64,000 bases of DNA from an uncultured Eubacteriales bacterium (GTDB lineage: Bacteria; Bacillota; Clostridia; Oscillospirales; Oscillospiraceae): assembly GCA_900543085.1 (NCBI GenBank), contig UQQF01000001.1, positions 62,001-126,000 on the forward strand, written 5' to 3'. How positions within the stretch are numbered: position 1 is the first letter of the stretch; each line of letters starts with the position of its first letter. Below, piece by piece: positions 17,943 to 26,601 of this stretch. The notes below the pieces were generated by a model. The model did no database searches. It saw only the letters and a program-made list of their open reading frames with translations, and had not been told where the DNA came from. The position numbers and the translations under genes were made by a program.

Positions 17943-18863
17943 ATGCGTGTCGTATTCATGGGTACGCCGGACTTCGCAGCTGCGTCGCTCCAGGCTGTGA
18001 TAGACGCCGGATACGAGATCGCGGGCGTCTTTACCCAGCCGGACAAGCCCAAGGGTCGCGGCATGAAGCTCGCGCCCTGTGAGACAAAGCAGCTGGCGCT
18101 GGCAAACGGCCTGGAGGTCTACCAGCCCGCCAGCGTGCGCACTCCCGAGGCGCTGGAGCTTATGCGCTCGCTCGCGCCTGACATACTCTGCGTGGTCGCA
18201 TATGGCAAGATACTGCCGGACGAGCTGCTGGCCGTGCCCAGGTACGGCGCGGTAAACGTCCACGGCTCGCTCCTGCCCAGGTACCGCGGCGCCGCGCCGA
18301 TACAGTGGTCGGTGCTCAACGGCGACGAGTACGCGGGCGTCACCACGATGTACCTCGCCCACGACATGGACGCGGGCGACGTCATATTCCGCGAGGCCAC
18401 TGCCGTCGGCGAATATGAGACGGCGGGAGAGCTTTTCGACCGCCTGGCCGCGATGGGCGCAAAGCTCCTTGTGAAGACGCTCGGCGCGATAGAGGACGGC
18501 TCGGCTCCGCGCGAGGTGCAGAACCACGCCGAGGCCACCTATGTGGGACAGCTGGACAAGAGCATTTGCCCGATAGACTGGGAGAAGTCCCCGCGCGAGA
18601 TAGTCAAGCACATCTGCGGACTCAATCCCTGGCCCGTGGCCACCATGGAGCTTAACGGCGAGACGATGAAGGTGTACATGGCTCGTTACACCGATACGGC
18701 CACGGACAAGGCTCCGGGCAGCGTGGTGAGCGCCGGTAAGGCCGGGCTTGAAGTCGCCTGCGGCGGCGGCAAGACCGTCATGATAACCGAGCTTCAGGCT
18801 CCGGGCAAGAAGCGCATGAGCGCGCACGACTACCTTATCGGCCACCCGGTGAGCGTGTCATGA
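17943..18863 (+). CDS. fmt: Methionyl-tRNA formyltransferase
   Basis: A 306-aa protein formylating Met-tRNAi from 10-formyl-THF. MRVVFMGTPDFAAASLQ start, HGSLLPRYRGAAPIQW (formyl transferase core with catalytic Asn/His/Asp region) and the C-terminal OB-like domain (about 205-306) are present. ATG 17943 gives the usual family N-terminus. An in-frame TTG at 17937 has better Shine-Dalgarno spacing (GAGGTGG at 17923) and overlaps the def stop, so it may be the real start, adding two residues. Confidence 0.96.
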   Translation: MRVVFMGTPDFAAASLQAVIDAGYEIAGVFTQPDKPKGRGMKLAPCETKQLALANGLEVYQPASVRTPEALELMRSLAPDILCVVAYGKILPDELLAVPRYGAVNVHGSLLPRYRGAAPIQWSVLNGDEYAGVTTMYLAHDMDAGDVIFREATAVGEYETAGELFDRLAAMGAKLLVKTLGAIEDGSAPREVQNHAEATYVGQLDKSICPIDWEKSPREIVKHICGLNPWPVATMELNGETMKVYMARYTDTATDKAPGSVVSAGKAGLEVACGGGKTVMITELQAPGKKRMSAHDYLIGHPVSVS

Positions 18864-20143
18864 GCAGCGCCAGGCTCGCCGCGCTGGACGCCATGAACAT
18901 GCTGCGCCGCGGCACGTTTTCAAGCGACGCTCTTGACGCCGCCGTACACGCGGCGAAGCTGGAGCCGCGCGACGCCGCGCTGTGCCAGCGCATAGTGCGC
19001 TCCACGGTCCAGAATCTGACGTATATAGACTATGTAATAGGCCTCTGGTGCTCAACTCCGGTGAAGAAGCTGGAGCGGACTGTGCTGGACATCCTCAGGA
19101 TATCCGCCGCGCAGCTCCTGTTCCTTGACCGGGTGCCCGCCAGCGCCGCGGTGAACGAGGGCGTGAACCTCTGCCGCGAGCGTGGCAAGGCTCGCGCCGC
19201 GGGGCTTGTAAACGGCGTGCTGCGCCGAATTGCCGAGAACCGTGACAGCATACCGCCTGTTCCGGGCGCAGGCGCCGCCGAATATCTCAGCACGCGCTAC
19301 AGCCATCCGCTGTGGCTGGTGCGGGAGTTTGTGTCCCGCAGGGGGTATGACGGAGCCGAGGCCGTCCTTGCCGCCAATAACGCCGAGCCTCCGCTCACGA
19401 TACAGACCAACACGCTCAAGACCACGCCCGACGCGCTTGCGGCCGCGCTCTCCGAGGCCGGGTACATGTTTGAGAGCGGGCTTTGCGCCGGCTCGTTCGA
19501 CCTGGCCGGCGCGGGCAGCGTGGAGCGCATACCCGGATACGCCGGCGGACTGTTCTACGTGCAGGACGCGGCGGCGCGCATGGCGGTGGAGAGCATAGGG
19601 CTCAAGCCCGGCATGAGCGTCCTGGACGCGTGCAGCGCCCCGGGCGGCAAGAGCTTCGCCGCCGCCATGCTCATGCGCGGCGAGGGGCGGATACTCGCCT
19701 GCGACCTCAAGGAGAAGCGCCTCAGGCGCGTCTGTGAGGGCGCCGGGCGACTGGGCATAGACATGATAGATACGCGCGCCATGGACGCAAGAGCGCCGTC
19801 TGAGGAACTTCACGAAGCGTTTGACGTCGTAATAGCTGACGCGCCATGCTCCGGCTTCGGCGTGGTACGCCGTAAGGCCGAGATACGCTTCAAGAGCCCT
19901 GAGGAGATAGCACCGCTGCCGGAGATACAGCTCGGCATACTGCGCGCCATGGCCGGGTGCGTCAAGCCCGGAGGTACGCTTTTATACTCGACCTGTACGC
20001 TGCTCGCGCGCGAAAACGAAGACGTCGCCGCCGCCTTCCTCGGCGAGCACGGTGAGTTCACCGTGGCGGAGGAGCGCACACTCTGGCCGGACACTGACAA
20101 AACGGACGGATTTTTCATATGCAGGATGGTAAAATCAACATAA
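18860..20143 (+). CDS. rsmB: 16S rRNA (cytosine-967-C5)-methyltransferase
   Basis: A 427-aa protein. The N-terminal NusB-like RNA-binding domain (about 1-135) is followed by a SAM methyltransferase with DACSAPGGKSFAAA, the DAPCSGFGVVRRKAEI motif IV cysteine and the catalytic YSTCTLLARENE motif VI. Modifies C967 (E. coli numbering) in the small-subunit decoding region. ATG overlaps the fmt stop by four bases, and the end overlaps rlmN by 25. Confidence 0.95.
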   Translation: MSSARLAALDAMNMLRRGTFSSDALDAAVHAAKLEPRDAALCQRIVRSTVQNLTYIDYVIGLWCSTPVKKLERTVLDILRISAAQLLFLDRVPASAAVNEGVNLCRERGKARAAGLVNGVLRRIAENRDSIPPVPGAGAAEYLSTRYSHPLWLVREFVSRRGYDGAEAVLAANNAEPPLTIQTNTLKTTPDALAAALSEAGYMFESGLCAGSFDLAGAGSVERIPGYAGGLFYVQDAAARMAVESIGLKPGMSVLDACSAPGGKSFAAAMLMRGEGRILACDLKEKRLRRVCEGAGRLGIDMIDTRAMDARAPSEELHEAFDVVIADAPCSGFGVVRRKAEIRFKSPEEIAPLPEIQLGILRAMAGCVKPGGTLLYSTCTLLARENEDVAAAFLGEHGEFTVAEERTLWPDTDKTDGFFICRMVKST

Positions 20144-21177
20144 GATCGCTTCTGCCGGAGGAGATATCCGCCGAGCTTAAGGCCATGGGTCAGCCCGCCT
20201 ACAGAGCCAGGCAGGTGTTTGAGTGGCTCACGCGCGGCGTGGAGAGCTATGACGAGATGTCGAACCTCCCCAAGCAGCTGCGCGCCGCGCTGGCCGAGCG
20301 CTTCTATTTGGGCGCGCCGCAGGTGGAGCGCAAGCAGGTCTCGGCCGAGGACGGCACCATAAAGTACCTGTGGGATCTGCGCGACGGAAACGCCGTGGAG
20401 ACGGTCGTCATGCGCTATCACTACGGCAACAGCGTGTGCATCTCCACGCAGGTCGGCTGCCGCCAGGGCTGCGCCTTCTGCGCGTCCACGATAGGCGGGC
20501 TGGTCAGGAACCTTGACGCGGGCGAAATGCTGGAGGAGGTCATGTTCTCCGAGAAGGAGTCGGGCTTGAAGATAGGGCACATAGTGCTCATGGGCATAGG
20601 CGAACCGCTGGACAACTTCGACAACGTCATGAAGTTCCTAAGGCTCGTGAACCACCCGGAAGGCATGAACATCGGCATGAGGCACATTTCACTTTCTACC
20701 TGCGGGATAACAGAAAAGTTTGACAAACTGGCCGAACTTAATTTACAATTGACTTTATCGGTATCCCTGCACGCGCCGGACGACGAGACTCGCTCGAAGA
20801 TAATGCCGGCGAACAGGGGCAGGGGAGTTGTGAAGCTCATAGACGAGTGCGAGGCGTATTTCAACCGCACCGGGCGGCGCATCTCCTTTGAATACGCAAT
20901 GATAGATGGTGTGAACGATTCGCCCGCGCAGGCGGCTCTGCTGGCCAAGCACGCGAAAAGGGCGCATGCGCACGTGAATCTCATACCGCTCAACCACGTA
21001 GACGAGCGCTCGTTTGAGCCGACTCCGCCCGAACGCCTGAGCGCGTTCCGCAAGGCTCTGGAGCGCGAGGGCGTCAACGTGACCGTAAGACGAAGGCTGG
21101 GTGGCGACATCGACGCCTCGTGCGGCCAGCTAAGAAAGAAGACAGCGGACGCCGCAGCCGCAGGAACGGGGAGCTAA
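20119..21177 (+). CDS. rlmN: Dual-specificity 23S rRNA A2503 / tRNA A37 C2-methyltransferase
   Basis: A 352-aa radical SAM enzyme. The [4Fe-4S] triad is CRQGCAFC, and SLSTCGIT and LSVSLHAPDDETRSKIMP are typical RlmN blocks. The C-terminal GGDIDASCGQLR includes the methyl-carrying cysteine. It starts inside rsmB and its TAA overlaps the next ATG (TAATG). Bacillus has the same order rsmB-rlmN-prpC-prkC. Confidence 0.96.
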   Translation: MQDGKINIRSLLPEEISAELKAMGQPAYRARQVFEWLTRGVESYDEMSNLPKQLRAALAERFYLGAPQVERKQVSAEDGTIKYLWDLRDGNAVETVVMRYHYGNSVCISTQVGCRQGCAFCASTIGGLVRNLDAGEMLEEVMFSEKESGLKIGHIVLMGIGEPLDNFDNVMKFLRLVNHPEGMNIGMRHISLSTCGITEKFDKLAELNLQLTLSVSLHAPDDETRSKIMPANRGRGVVKLIDECEAYFNRTGRRISFEYAMIDGVNDSPAQAALLAKHAKRAHAHVNLIPLNHVDERSFEPTPPERLSAFRKALEREGVNVTVRRRLGGDIDASCGQLRKKTADAAAAGTGS

Positions 21178-21914
21178 TGAACAGCTTTGGCATCACAGAC
21201 AGGGGAGCTGTGCGCAGGGACAACCAGGACAGCTTCCTAATAGAGAGGCTTGACGAGCAGGAGTGCATCATAGCCGTATTGTGCGACGGCATGGGCGGTG
21301 AGAAGGCCGGCAACATAGCCAGCGACCTCGCCGCAAAGACGTACATTGCCGGGCTGAGGGAAAAGATACTCGCCAACAAAAAGCGCAAGCCGGATATCAA
21401 GACCATGATGTCCGACGCCTGCGACACGGCAAACCACATGATCTACTCATATTCCTGCTTTGACACCGACTACACCGGTATGGGTACAACGCTTGTCTCC
21501 GCAGTCATCTACGGGGACGCGGCGTATGTGCTGAATGTGGGGGACAGTCGCTGCTACAAGCTGACGCGAAAGCGCATGACCCAGGTCACACGGGATCATT
21601 CGCTGGTTCAGGATCTGGTTGACAGGGGGGAACTCACGCCCGAGCAGGCGCGGACACACCCGCGCAGGAACGTGATAACGCGCGCTCTGGGCGTGAACGA
21701 GCTGGTTCCCTGCGACATATTTACACCCAAGCTTCAGCGCGGCGAAATGCTGCTGCTGTGCTCGGACGGACTGACAAATATGCTCGAGGACAAGGAGATA
21801 TTTGCAATTTACCGCAGGAACCCAGACCCCTTGTCGCTTGGCAGGGCGCTCATGGCCGAAACGCTTGAGCGCGGAGCCAGGGACAACGTCACGATAGTCA
21901 TCATATCCAAATAA
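21177..21914 (+). CDS. prpC: PP2C-family Ser/Thr protein phosphatase
   Basis: A 245-aa phosphatase that opposes the adjacent kinase PrkC. Metal-binding motifs include RDNQDS, CDGMGGEKAG, GTTLVSAVIYGD, NVGDSRCYKL and CSDGLTNM. The start ATG 21177 overlaps the rlmN stop; the frame is open upstream but that part is a shadow of rlmN. Partner of prkC, 23 bp apart. Confidence 0.95.
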   Translation: MNSFGITDRGAVRRDNQDSFLIERLDEQECIIAVLCDGMGGEKAGNIASDLAAKTYIAGLREKILANKKRKPDIKTMMSDACDTANHMIYSYSCFDTDYTGMGTTLVSAVIYGDAAYVLNVGDSRCYKLTRKRMTQVTRDHSLVQDLVDRGELTPEQARTHPRRNVITRALGVNELVPCDIFTPKLQRGEMLLLCSDGLTNMLEDKEIFAIYRRNPDPLSLGRALMAETLERGARDNVTIVIISK

Positions 21915-21937
21915 CCCCGGAACGTTTGGAGGCACCC

Positions 21938-23692
21938 ATGGACAACAATATGGACAAGTATTTGGGCACCTGTTTGGACGACAGGTATGAGATAGTTGAA
22001 GTCATCGGCGCCGGAGGCATGGCGGTGGTCTACAAGGCCATCGACCAGCGCCTGAACCGCTTTGTCGCCGTCAAAATACTGCGTGACGAGCTTGCCCGTG
22101 ACGAGGAGTTCAGAGCCAGGTTCCAGATCGAGGCTCAGGCCGTCGCCATGCTCTCGCACCCGAACATCGTCTCCGTCTACGACGTGAGCCACACGGCGGG
22201 CGTGGAGTATATAGTCATGGAGCTCATTGAGGGCGTCACGCTGATGCAGTACATGCAGAAGAAGGGCGCGCTGAGCTGGAAGGAAGCGGCGCACTTCTCG
22301 ACGCAGATCGCAAAGGCGCTTGAGCACGCCCACTCCAAGGGAATAGTTCACCGTGACATCAAGCCGCAGAATATCATGATACTGCGCGACGGCACCATAA
22401 AGGTCGCCGACTTCGGCATAGCCGCGCTGGAGAGTGCGCAGGAGCAGCGCAGCGACCAGACGGTCGGCTCGGTGCACTACATCGCGCCGGAGCAGGCCAG
22501 GGGCGAGACGCCCGACACGCGCAGCGACATATACTCGCTCGGCGTGGTTATGTACGAGATGCTCACCGGGCAGATGCCCTATGACGGCGAGACCGCCGAG
22601 CAGATCGCCCTCAAGCACATAGCGGGCGTCGCCGTGCCGCCGCGCCAGCTCAACGCCGAGATCCCCGAGGAGCTTGAGCGCATCACGCTCAAAGCCATGA
22701 ACGCGGACATCCGCGAGCGCTATCAGAGCGCGAGCGAGCTGCTGACCGACCTGGAGGAATTCAGGAAGCAGCAGGCCACCCTGGGCAGGGACTCAGGCGA
22801 GGAGTACGAGGACTACGAGGGCGTCATACCCGACGTGAGGCCGATAGGCACCACCGGCGAGATGAGCCAGGCAAAATACGCCCGCCGCAGAAAACGCTCC
22901 CGCAAGGTGAGCATCATGAGCGGCGCCGTCGGCGTGCTGGTGTTCATGATAGCCGTGTTCGTCTTTTTGTGGAACTACTGGCTGCGCGACATATTCAGCG
23001 TCGCCGAGCGCATAGAGCTGCCCAACTTCGTGGGTCAGAACTATGAGAGCATCGTGAACGACAGCAGCTACAGGGATCTGTACAATTTCACCGTCACCTA
23101 CTCCATCGACCCGGAGGTCAGCGAGGGCGTGATCATTTCCCAGGACCCCGAGGCCGGGCGGAGCCTGATGATAGTCCCGGAGGGCATAGACGTGACCCTC
23201 ACGGTCAGCACCGGCGTGCGCCAGACCACGGTTCCCGACGTCCTCAACGACCCGTACAGCGAGGCTACCGTGACTCTGCAAAACGCAGGCTTCAAGGTAG
23301 AGACGCAGTACGCGGCCAGCGACACGGTCACAGAGGGCTATGTCATATCCACCGACCCGGCGCCGGGAGAACAGCTGGCTCAGGGCTCCACGATTTTCGT
23401 CACGATAAGCAGCGGCCCCGTTGAGCGCACCGTGAGTATGCCGAACCTGGTCGGACGCACCGAGAGCGAGGCCAAGAGCATACTCAACAGCAACAACCTC
23501 GCCTACGCCGACACGACGTATATCGAAAGCGACCAGGAGGAAGGCACGGTCATACGCCAGAGTATAGACGCCTACGAGGAAGTGCCGGAGCACACTCGCA
23601 TTTACCTCTGGGTCTCCACCGGCCCGGCTGAAACGCCCGAGCCCACGGACACGGCGCCGCCGGAGACCACCGGCGCAGAAGGAGAACAGTAA
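21938..23692 (+). CDS. prkC: PASTA-domain Ser/Thr protein kinase
   Basis: A 584-aa membrane kinase. N-terminal Hanks kinase domain (about 15-275) with GAGGMAVVYKA, AVKIL, HRDIKPQNIM and DFGIA; a juxtamembrane basic segment; one transmembrane helix (about 325-350); and three extracellular PASTA repeats (about 357-425, 426-495, 496-562) that bind muropeptides or lipid II in the family. The end is Thr/Pro-rich. It senses wall turnover and, in spore formers, germination muropeptides. ATG 21938 follows TTGGAGG; an in-frame TTG at 21926 lies inside that SD. Confidence 0.96.
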   Translation: MDNNMDKYLGTCLDDRYEIVEVIGAGGMAVVYKAIDQRLNRFVAVKILRDELARDEEFRARFQIEAQAVAMLSHPNIVSVYDVSHTAGVEYIVMELIEGVTLMQYMQKKGALSWKEAAHFSTQIAKALEHAHSKGIVHRDIKPQNIMILRDGTIKVADFGIAALESAQEQRSDQTVGSVHYIAPEQARGETPDTRSDIYSLGVVMYEMLTGQMPYDGETAEQIALKHIAGVAVPPRQLNAEIPEELERITLKAMNADIRERYQSASELLTDLEEFRKQQATLGRDSGEEYEDYEGVIPDVRPIGTTGEMSQAKYARRRKRSRKVSIMSGAVGVLVFMIAVFVFLWNYWLRDIFSVAERIELPNFVGQNYESIVNDSSYRDLYNFTVTYSIDPEVSEGVIISQDPEAGRSLMIVPEGIDVTLTVSTGVRQTTVPDVLNDPYSEATVTLQNAGFKVETQYAASDTVTEGYVISTDPAPGEQLAQGSTIFVTISSGPVERTVSMPNLVGRTESEAKSILNSNNLAYADTTYIESDQEEGTVIRQSIDAYEEVPEHTRIYLWVSTGPAETPEPTDTAPPETTGAEGEQ

Positions 23693-23694
23693 GT

Positions 23695-24573
23695 ATGCCT
23701 GAGGGCGTTATAGTAAAGGCTCTGAGCGGGTTTTACTACGTCAGAACCGGCAGCGAAACGGTCGAGTGCAGAGCACGCGGCCGTTTCCGGCTGGACGGCA
23801 CCAGCCCGCTGGTCGGCGACAGGGTGGAAATCTCGCTCGACGCGCAGGGCAAGGGCAGGGTGGATAAGCTACTGCCCAGGAAGAACTTCTTCGTGCGCCC
23901 GGCCGTCGCCAATATAGACGTGCTCATCTCGGTCGCAAGCGAGGTGGAGCCTGTCACCGACCCATTCCTTATCGACCGGGTCACCAGCACGGCGGAGCAC
24001 AATGGCTGCGAGGTAATCATCTGCATCAACAAGTCGGACGCCTCCGACTCCCGCCGCCTTGCGGACATATACGCCGCAACGCCGTACAAGGTGATAGAGA
24101 CCAGCGCCGTCACCGGCGCGGGTCTGGACGAGCTGGCCGAGTGCATCAAGGGCAAGGTCTGCGCCTTTTCCGGGAACTCTGGCGTGGGCAAGAGCAGCAT
24201 AATGAACGCACTGGAGCCGGGTCTGGACTTGAAGACGGGCGAAATCAGCGAAAAGCTCGGGCGAGGACGGCACACCACCCGCCACGTTGAGATTTTCCCC
24301 GTGGCCGGGGGGTACTGCGCCGATACGCCGGGCTTCGCCTCCTTCGACGTGGAGCAGATGCCGCCTATCCCCAAGGGCGAATTGCAGCACACCTTCCCGG
24401 AGTTTGAGCCGTACATAGGCCGCTGCCGCTTTGACGACTGCGCCCACATCAAAGAGCCGAGCTGCGCCGTGCGCGCGGCGATCGAGGCCGGCGAAATATC
24501 CCACAGCCGGTACGAGAGCTATTGCAGGCTCTACGAGATAAGCGCCCAGTACAAGGAGTGGGAGCAGCGCTGA
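23695..24573 (+). CDS. rsgA: Ribosome small subunit-dependent GTPase RsgA
   Basis: A 292-aa circularly permuted GTPase acting in 30S maturation. OB domain (about 1-65), G4 NKSD, G1 GNSGVGKSS, then G3 DTPGFASFD, and a zinc site CRFDDCAHIKEPSC near the C-terminus. Begins two bases after prkC, as in the Bacillus prpC-prkC-cpgA arrangement. A terminator follows 20 bases downstream. Confidence 0.96.
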   Translation: MPEGVIVKALSGFYYVRTGSETVECRARGRFRLDGTSPLVGDRVEISLDAQGKGRVDKLLPRKNFFVRPAVANIDVLISVASEVEPVTDPFLIDRVTSTAEHNGCEVIICINKSDASDSRRLADIYAATPYKVIETSAVTGAGLDELAECIKGKVCAFSGNSGVGKSSIMNALEPGLDLKTGEISEKLGRGRHTTRHVEIFPVAGGYCADTPGFASFDVEQMPPIPKGELQHTFPEFEPYIGRCRFDDCAHIKEPSCAVRAAIEAGEISHSRYESYCRLYEISAQYKEWEQR

Positions 24574-24592
24574 ACAAACGCCGAAAGACGCG

Positions 24593-24621
24593 CCCCGGAG
24601 CACGCGCTCCGGGGTGTTTTT
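24593..24621 (+). terminator. Rho-independent terminator after rsgA
   Basis: An 8-bp GC stem, CCCCGGAG with CTCCGGGG, a 6-base loop, then TGTTTTT. It separates the housekeeping run from the sporulation pair. Confidence 0.88.
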
Positions 24622-24646
24622 GCGCCCTGCGGCCTTTTGCGCGAGT

Positions 24647-24675
24647 AACACTCCTGGCTCGACCCGCATATACTA
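24647..24675 (+). promoter_or_regulatory. Candidate mother-cell sigma-K-type promoter
   Basis: AAC (24647-24649), a 17-bp spacer and CATATACTA (24667-24675) fit the Bacillus sigma-K pattern mAC-N17-CATAnnnTA. It sits just upstream of the small membrane gene and spoVM, after the rsgA terminator. SpoVM is expressed early by sigma-E in Bacillus, which shares the CATA -10 type, so which sigma factor would use it is open. Confidence 0.4.
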
Positions 24676-24692
24676 CAAGCGGGGGTGAAGCT

Positions 24693-24860
24693 ATGTGCGG
24701 GCGTAGGCGGCGCAGGAGAGGACCTGCGGTGGGCTGGCTGGTGATACTGGCCGGTATAGTTATCATACTCGCGCTCATACTGCCGGCAGGGTTTTGGTGG
24801 TTTGCGCTCGCCATAGCGCTTATTGCCGGCGGCATATGGCTGCTGCGCAGCTGTAATTAG
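24693..24860 (+). CDS. Small two-helix membrane protein upstream of spoVM
   Basis: A 55-aa protein: a highly basic head (MCGRRRRRRG), then two hydrophobic helices (about 14-30 and 34-50) joined by a Pro-Ala-Gly turn and ending LLRSCN. GGGGGTGA provides the ribosome binding site. Its TAG (24858-24860) lies inside the spoVM Shine-Dalgarno, so the two are probably co-transcribed. No family recognised; a sporulation role is inferred only from position. Confidence 0.65.
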   Translation: MCGRRRRRRGPAVGWLVILAGIVIILALILPAGFWWFALAIALIAGGIWLLRSCN

Positions 24861-24870
24861 GAGGTAGACT

Positions 24871-24951
24871 ATGCGAATACTTGTCATCCGGCTTCCGGCC
24901 TTTTTGTCGAGGCTGATACTGAAGCTGAGCGGAAGAACACAGTCCGAGTAA
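24871..24951 (+). CDS. spoVM: Stage V sporulation protein SpoVM
   Basis: A 26-codon gene with a strong ribosome binding site (TAGGAGGT, 24858-24865, spacing 5). The product begins MRILVIRLPAFL and ends in a short polar tail. Bacillus SpoVM is also exactly 26 aa and begins MKFYTIKLPKFL. Met1, Ile6, Leu8, the functionally key Pro9, Phe11, Leu12 and Gly21 are shared, and the amphipathic helix pattern is kept. SpoVM recognises the curved outer forespore membrane and recruits SpoIVA. Position also fits: in Bacillus spoVM lies shortly downstream of prpC-prkC-rsgA. The next gene encodes a SipL-like coat protein. Easily missed because of its size. Confidence 0.85.
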   Translation: MRILVIRLPAFLSRLILKLSGRTQSE

Positions 24952-25007
24952 TATGTCAGACCAACCCCTCATAGGCTGTACAGAAACTTCTTACGAGGGG
25001 AGATACC

Positions 25008-26534
25008 ATGGATCTGACTGTCAAATGCAGCGGCATTGCCTGCTGTGAGAGGGTTTTTGAGTACGCCATGCCTGTTGAAGATGCCTCAGAGACCGTAGTG
25101 CCGGATACCATGCCGGATGTTGAGCGCATCCTCTGCGCCGAAGGCATGGTAATGATACGGAGCAAAGAGGTGACGAACGAGCGCGTGAACGTATCGGCCG
25201 TTGTCGGAGCCACAGTGCTGTATGCTCCGGAGGGCGGAGAAGGCGTGTGTACTCTGGGCGCGTCGATACCGATAGTGGTGGATGTGGACGCCACGGGTGT
25301 CACGGAAGACAGCTCTGCAGTCGCCTCGCTCACCCTGTCCAATGTCGAGGCGCGTATGCTCAATCCGCGCAAGCTGCTTGTCCGCGCCGTTGTAAATGTG
25401 GAGATAGAGTGCTACAACCGCTCCGAGCTGTCTGTGACCACCGGGTTGGACGGCGACGGAGCCGCGAGCGTGGAGACCCTGTGCGAAGCCGCGTCCATCA
25501 GCCCGGTCATCTGTGTCAGGGAAAAGACCTTTGTCGTCTCGGACGAGTACCGCCTACAGCCCGGACTGCTGCCCATCGGTACGCTGCTCTGGCACACGGC
25601 GGAGATAATCCCGGGCAGCGTGAGGAGCGTGGGCGCCAAGCTCATCTTTAACGGCACGGTTAGGCTCTCTGCGCTCTATGAGGCGGCCAACAGCACGGAG
25701 CTGTGCCCCGTCAGCTTCGAGACGGAGTTTTCTCAGATGATCGACGCGGACACGGACTTCGCCAGTCCCGATTGCAGCGTATACTCCATGCTCACCGCCG
25801 AATACGTGGAGCCGGTCACGCTTGCGGGAGGGGAGAGGGGGATCTCCGCAGAGTTCCACCTGGTAAGCCAGTGCGTCTGTACGGACAGCGTAAGGGTGCA
25901 GTGCATGACCGACTGCTACAGCAACGCCTGCGAGCTGGAGATCGGCCGCTCACAGACTGAGCTGAGCTGCATCCAGCGCAGGAGCACGGTGCGCGCCTCG
26001 GTGCATGAGACTCTGGCCGCATCTCCGGCTCCGGTGAACATATGCAGAGTTATATGCCGCACCGGCGCCGCCGAATGCGAGGGCGGCATGCTGCGATGCC
26101 CGGTGAGTGCGACGGCCATATACACCGCGAGCGACGGCGGCGTGTACTCCACGTCCCGGCGGCTGACCTGCGAGGCTCCCAGTGAGCTGGCGGAGGGCGA
26201 GTACGCGATGAGCGTGCGCGCGAGCTGCGCCGAGTGTACCTCAGCGATAGCGCAGGGCGGCATTGACGTCCGCGTCGTTGTGGACTTTGAGCTGGTGAGC
26301 GCCAAGCGCACGGTGTTCACGCAGATCGCCGCCGTGGAGCCGGCGGAAGCGCAGGAGAACGCCGACTATCCGTCGATAACCGTCATCCGCGCCGGGGAGG
26401 CCGACACCCTCTGGTCGCTCGGCAAGCGATACCACTCCACAGGCGCGATGATAGCCGAGCTGAATTCCCTCGCCGACGGCGACAAGCTCACAGGCCGTGT
26501 ACTGCTGATTCCCTGCGCACGGCTTAAAGGCTGA
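25008..26534 (+). CDS. sipL: SipL-like SPOCS (DUF3794) and LysM spore coat morphogenetic protein
   Basis: A 508-aa soluble protein. It has tandem SPOCS/DUF3794 modules (about residues 15-150, 155-290, 300-440; note the P-D-x-M-P-D-V-E-R-I-L motif near residue 35). A C-terminal LysM domain follows (about 457-505, VIRAGEADTLWSLGKRY, then LLIP). Clostridioides SipL has this layout, links SpoIVA to the coat, and replaces Bacillus SpoVID. Being 57 bp after spoVM supports this. A CCCCTC/GAGGGG inverted repeat (24965-24970, 24995-25000) could pair over its Shine-Dalgarno. Other DUF3794-LysM proteins exist, so orthology is likely but not proven. Confidence 0.8.
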   Translation: MDLTVKCSGIACCERVFEYAMPVEDASETVVPDTMPDVERILCAEGMVMIRSKEVTNERVNVSAVVGATVLYAPEGGEGVCTLGASIPIVVDVDATGVTEDSSAVASLTLSNVEARMLNPRKLLVRAVVNVEIECYNRSELSVTTGLDGDGAASVETLCEAASISPVICVREKTFVVSDEYRLQPGLLPIGTLLWHTAEIIPGSVRSVGAKLIFNGTVRLSALYEAANSTELCPVSFETEFSQMIDADTDFASPDCSVYSMLTAEYVEPVTLAGGERGISAEFHLVSQCVCTDSVRVQCMTDCYSNACELEIGRSQTELSCIQRRSTVRASVHETLAASPAPVNICRVICRTGAAECEGGMLRCPVSATAIYTASDGGVYSTSRRLTCEAPSELAEGEYAMSVRASCAECTSAIAQGGIDVRVVVDFELVSAKRTVFTQIAAVEPAEAQENADYPSITVIRAGEADTLWSLGKRYHSTGAMIAELNSLADGDKLTGRVLLIPCARLKG

Positions 26535-26553
26535 TACATAACTAACTCAAACA

Positions 26554-26591
26554 AAAAGAGCCTCCGGCGAAAAATCGCCGGAGGCTCTTTT
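26554..26591. terminator. Bidirectional terminator between sipL and yebC
   Basis: A 17-bp perfect stem, AAAAGAGCCTCCGGCGA with TCGCCGGAGGCTCTTTT, and a 4-base loop. T runs on both strands serve the two convergent genes. Confidence 0.93.
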
Positions 26592-26601
26592 ATATACTCT
26601 C

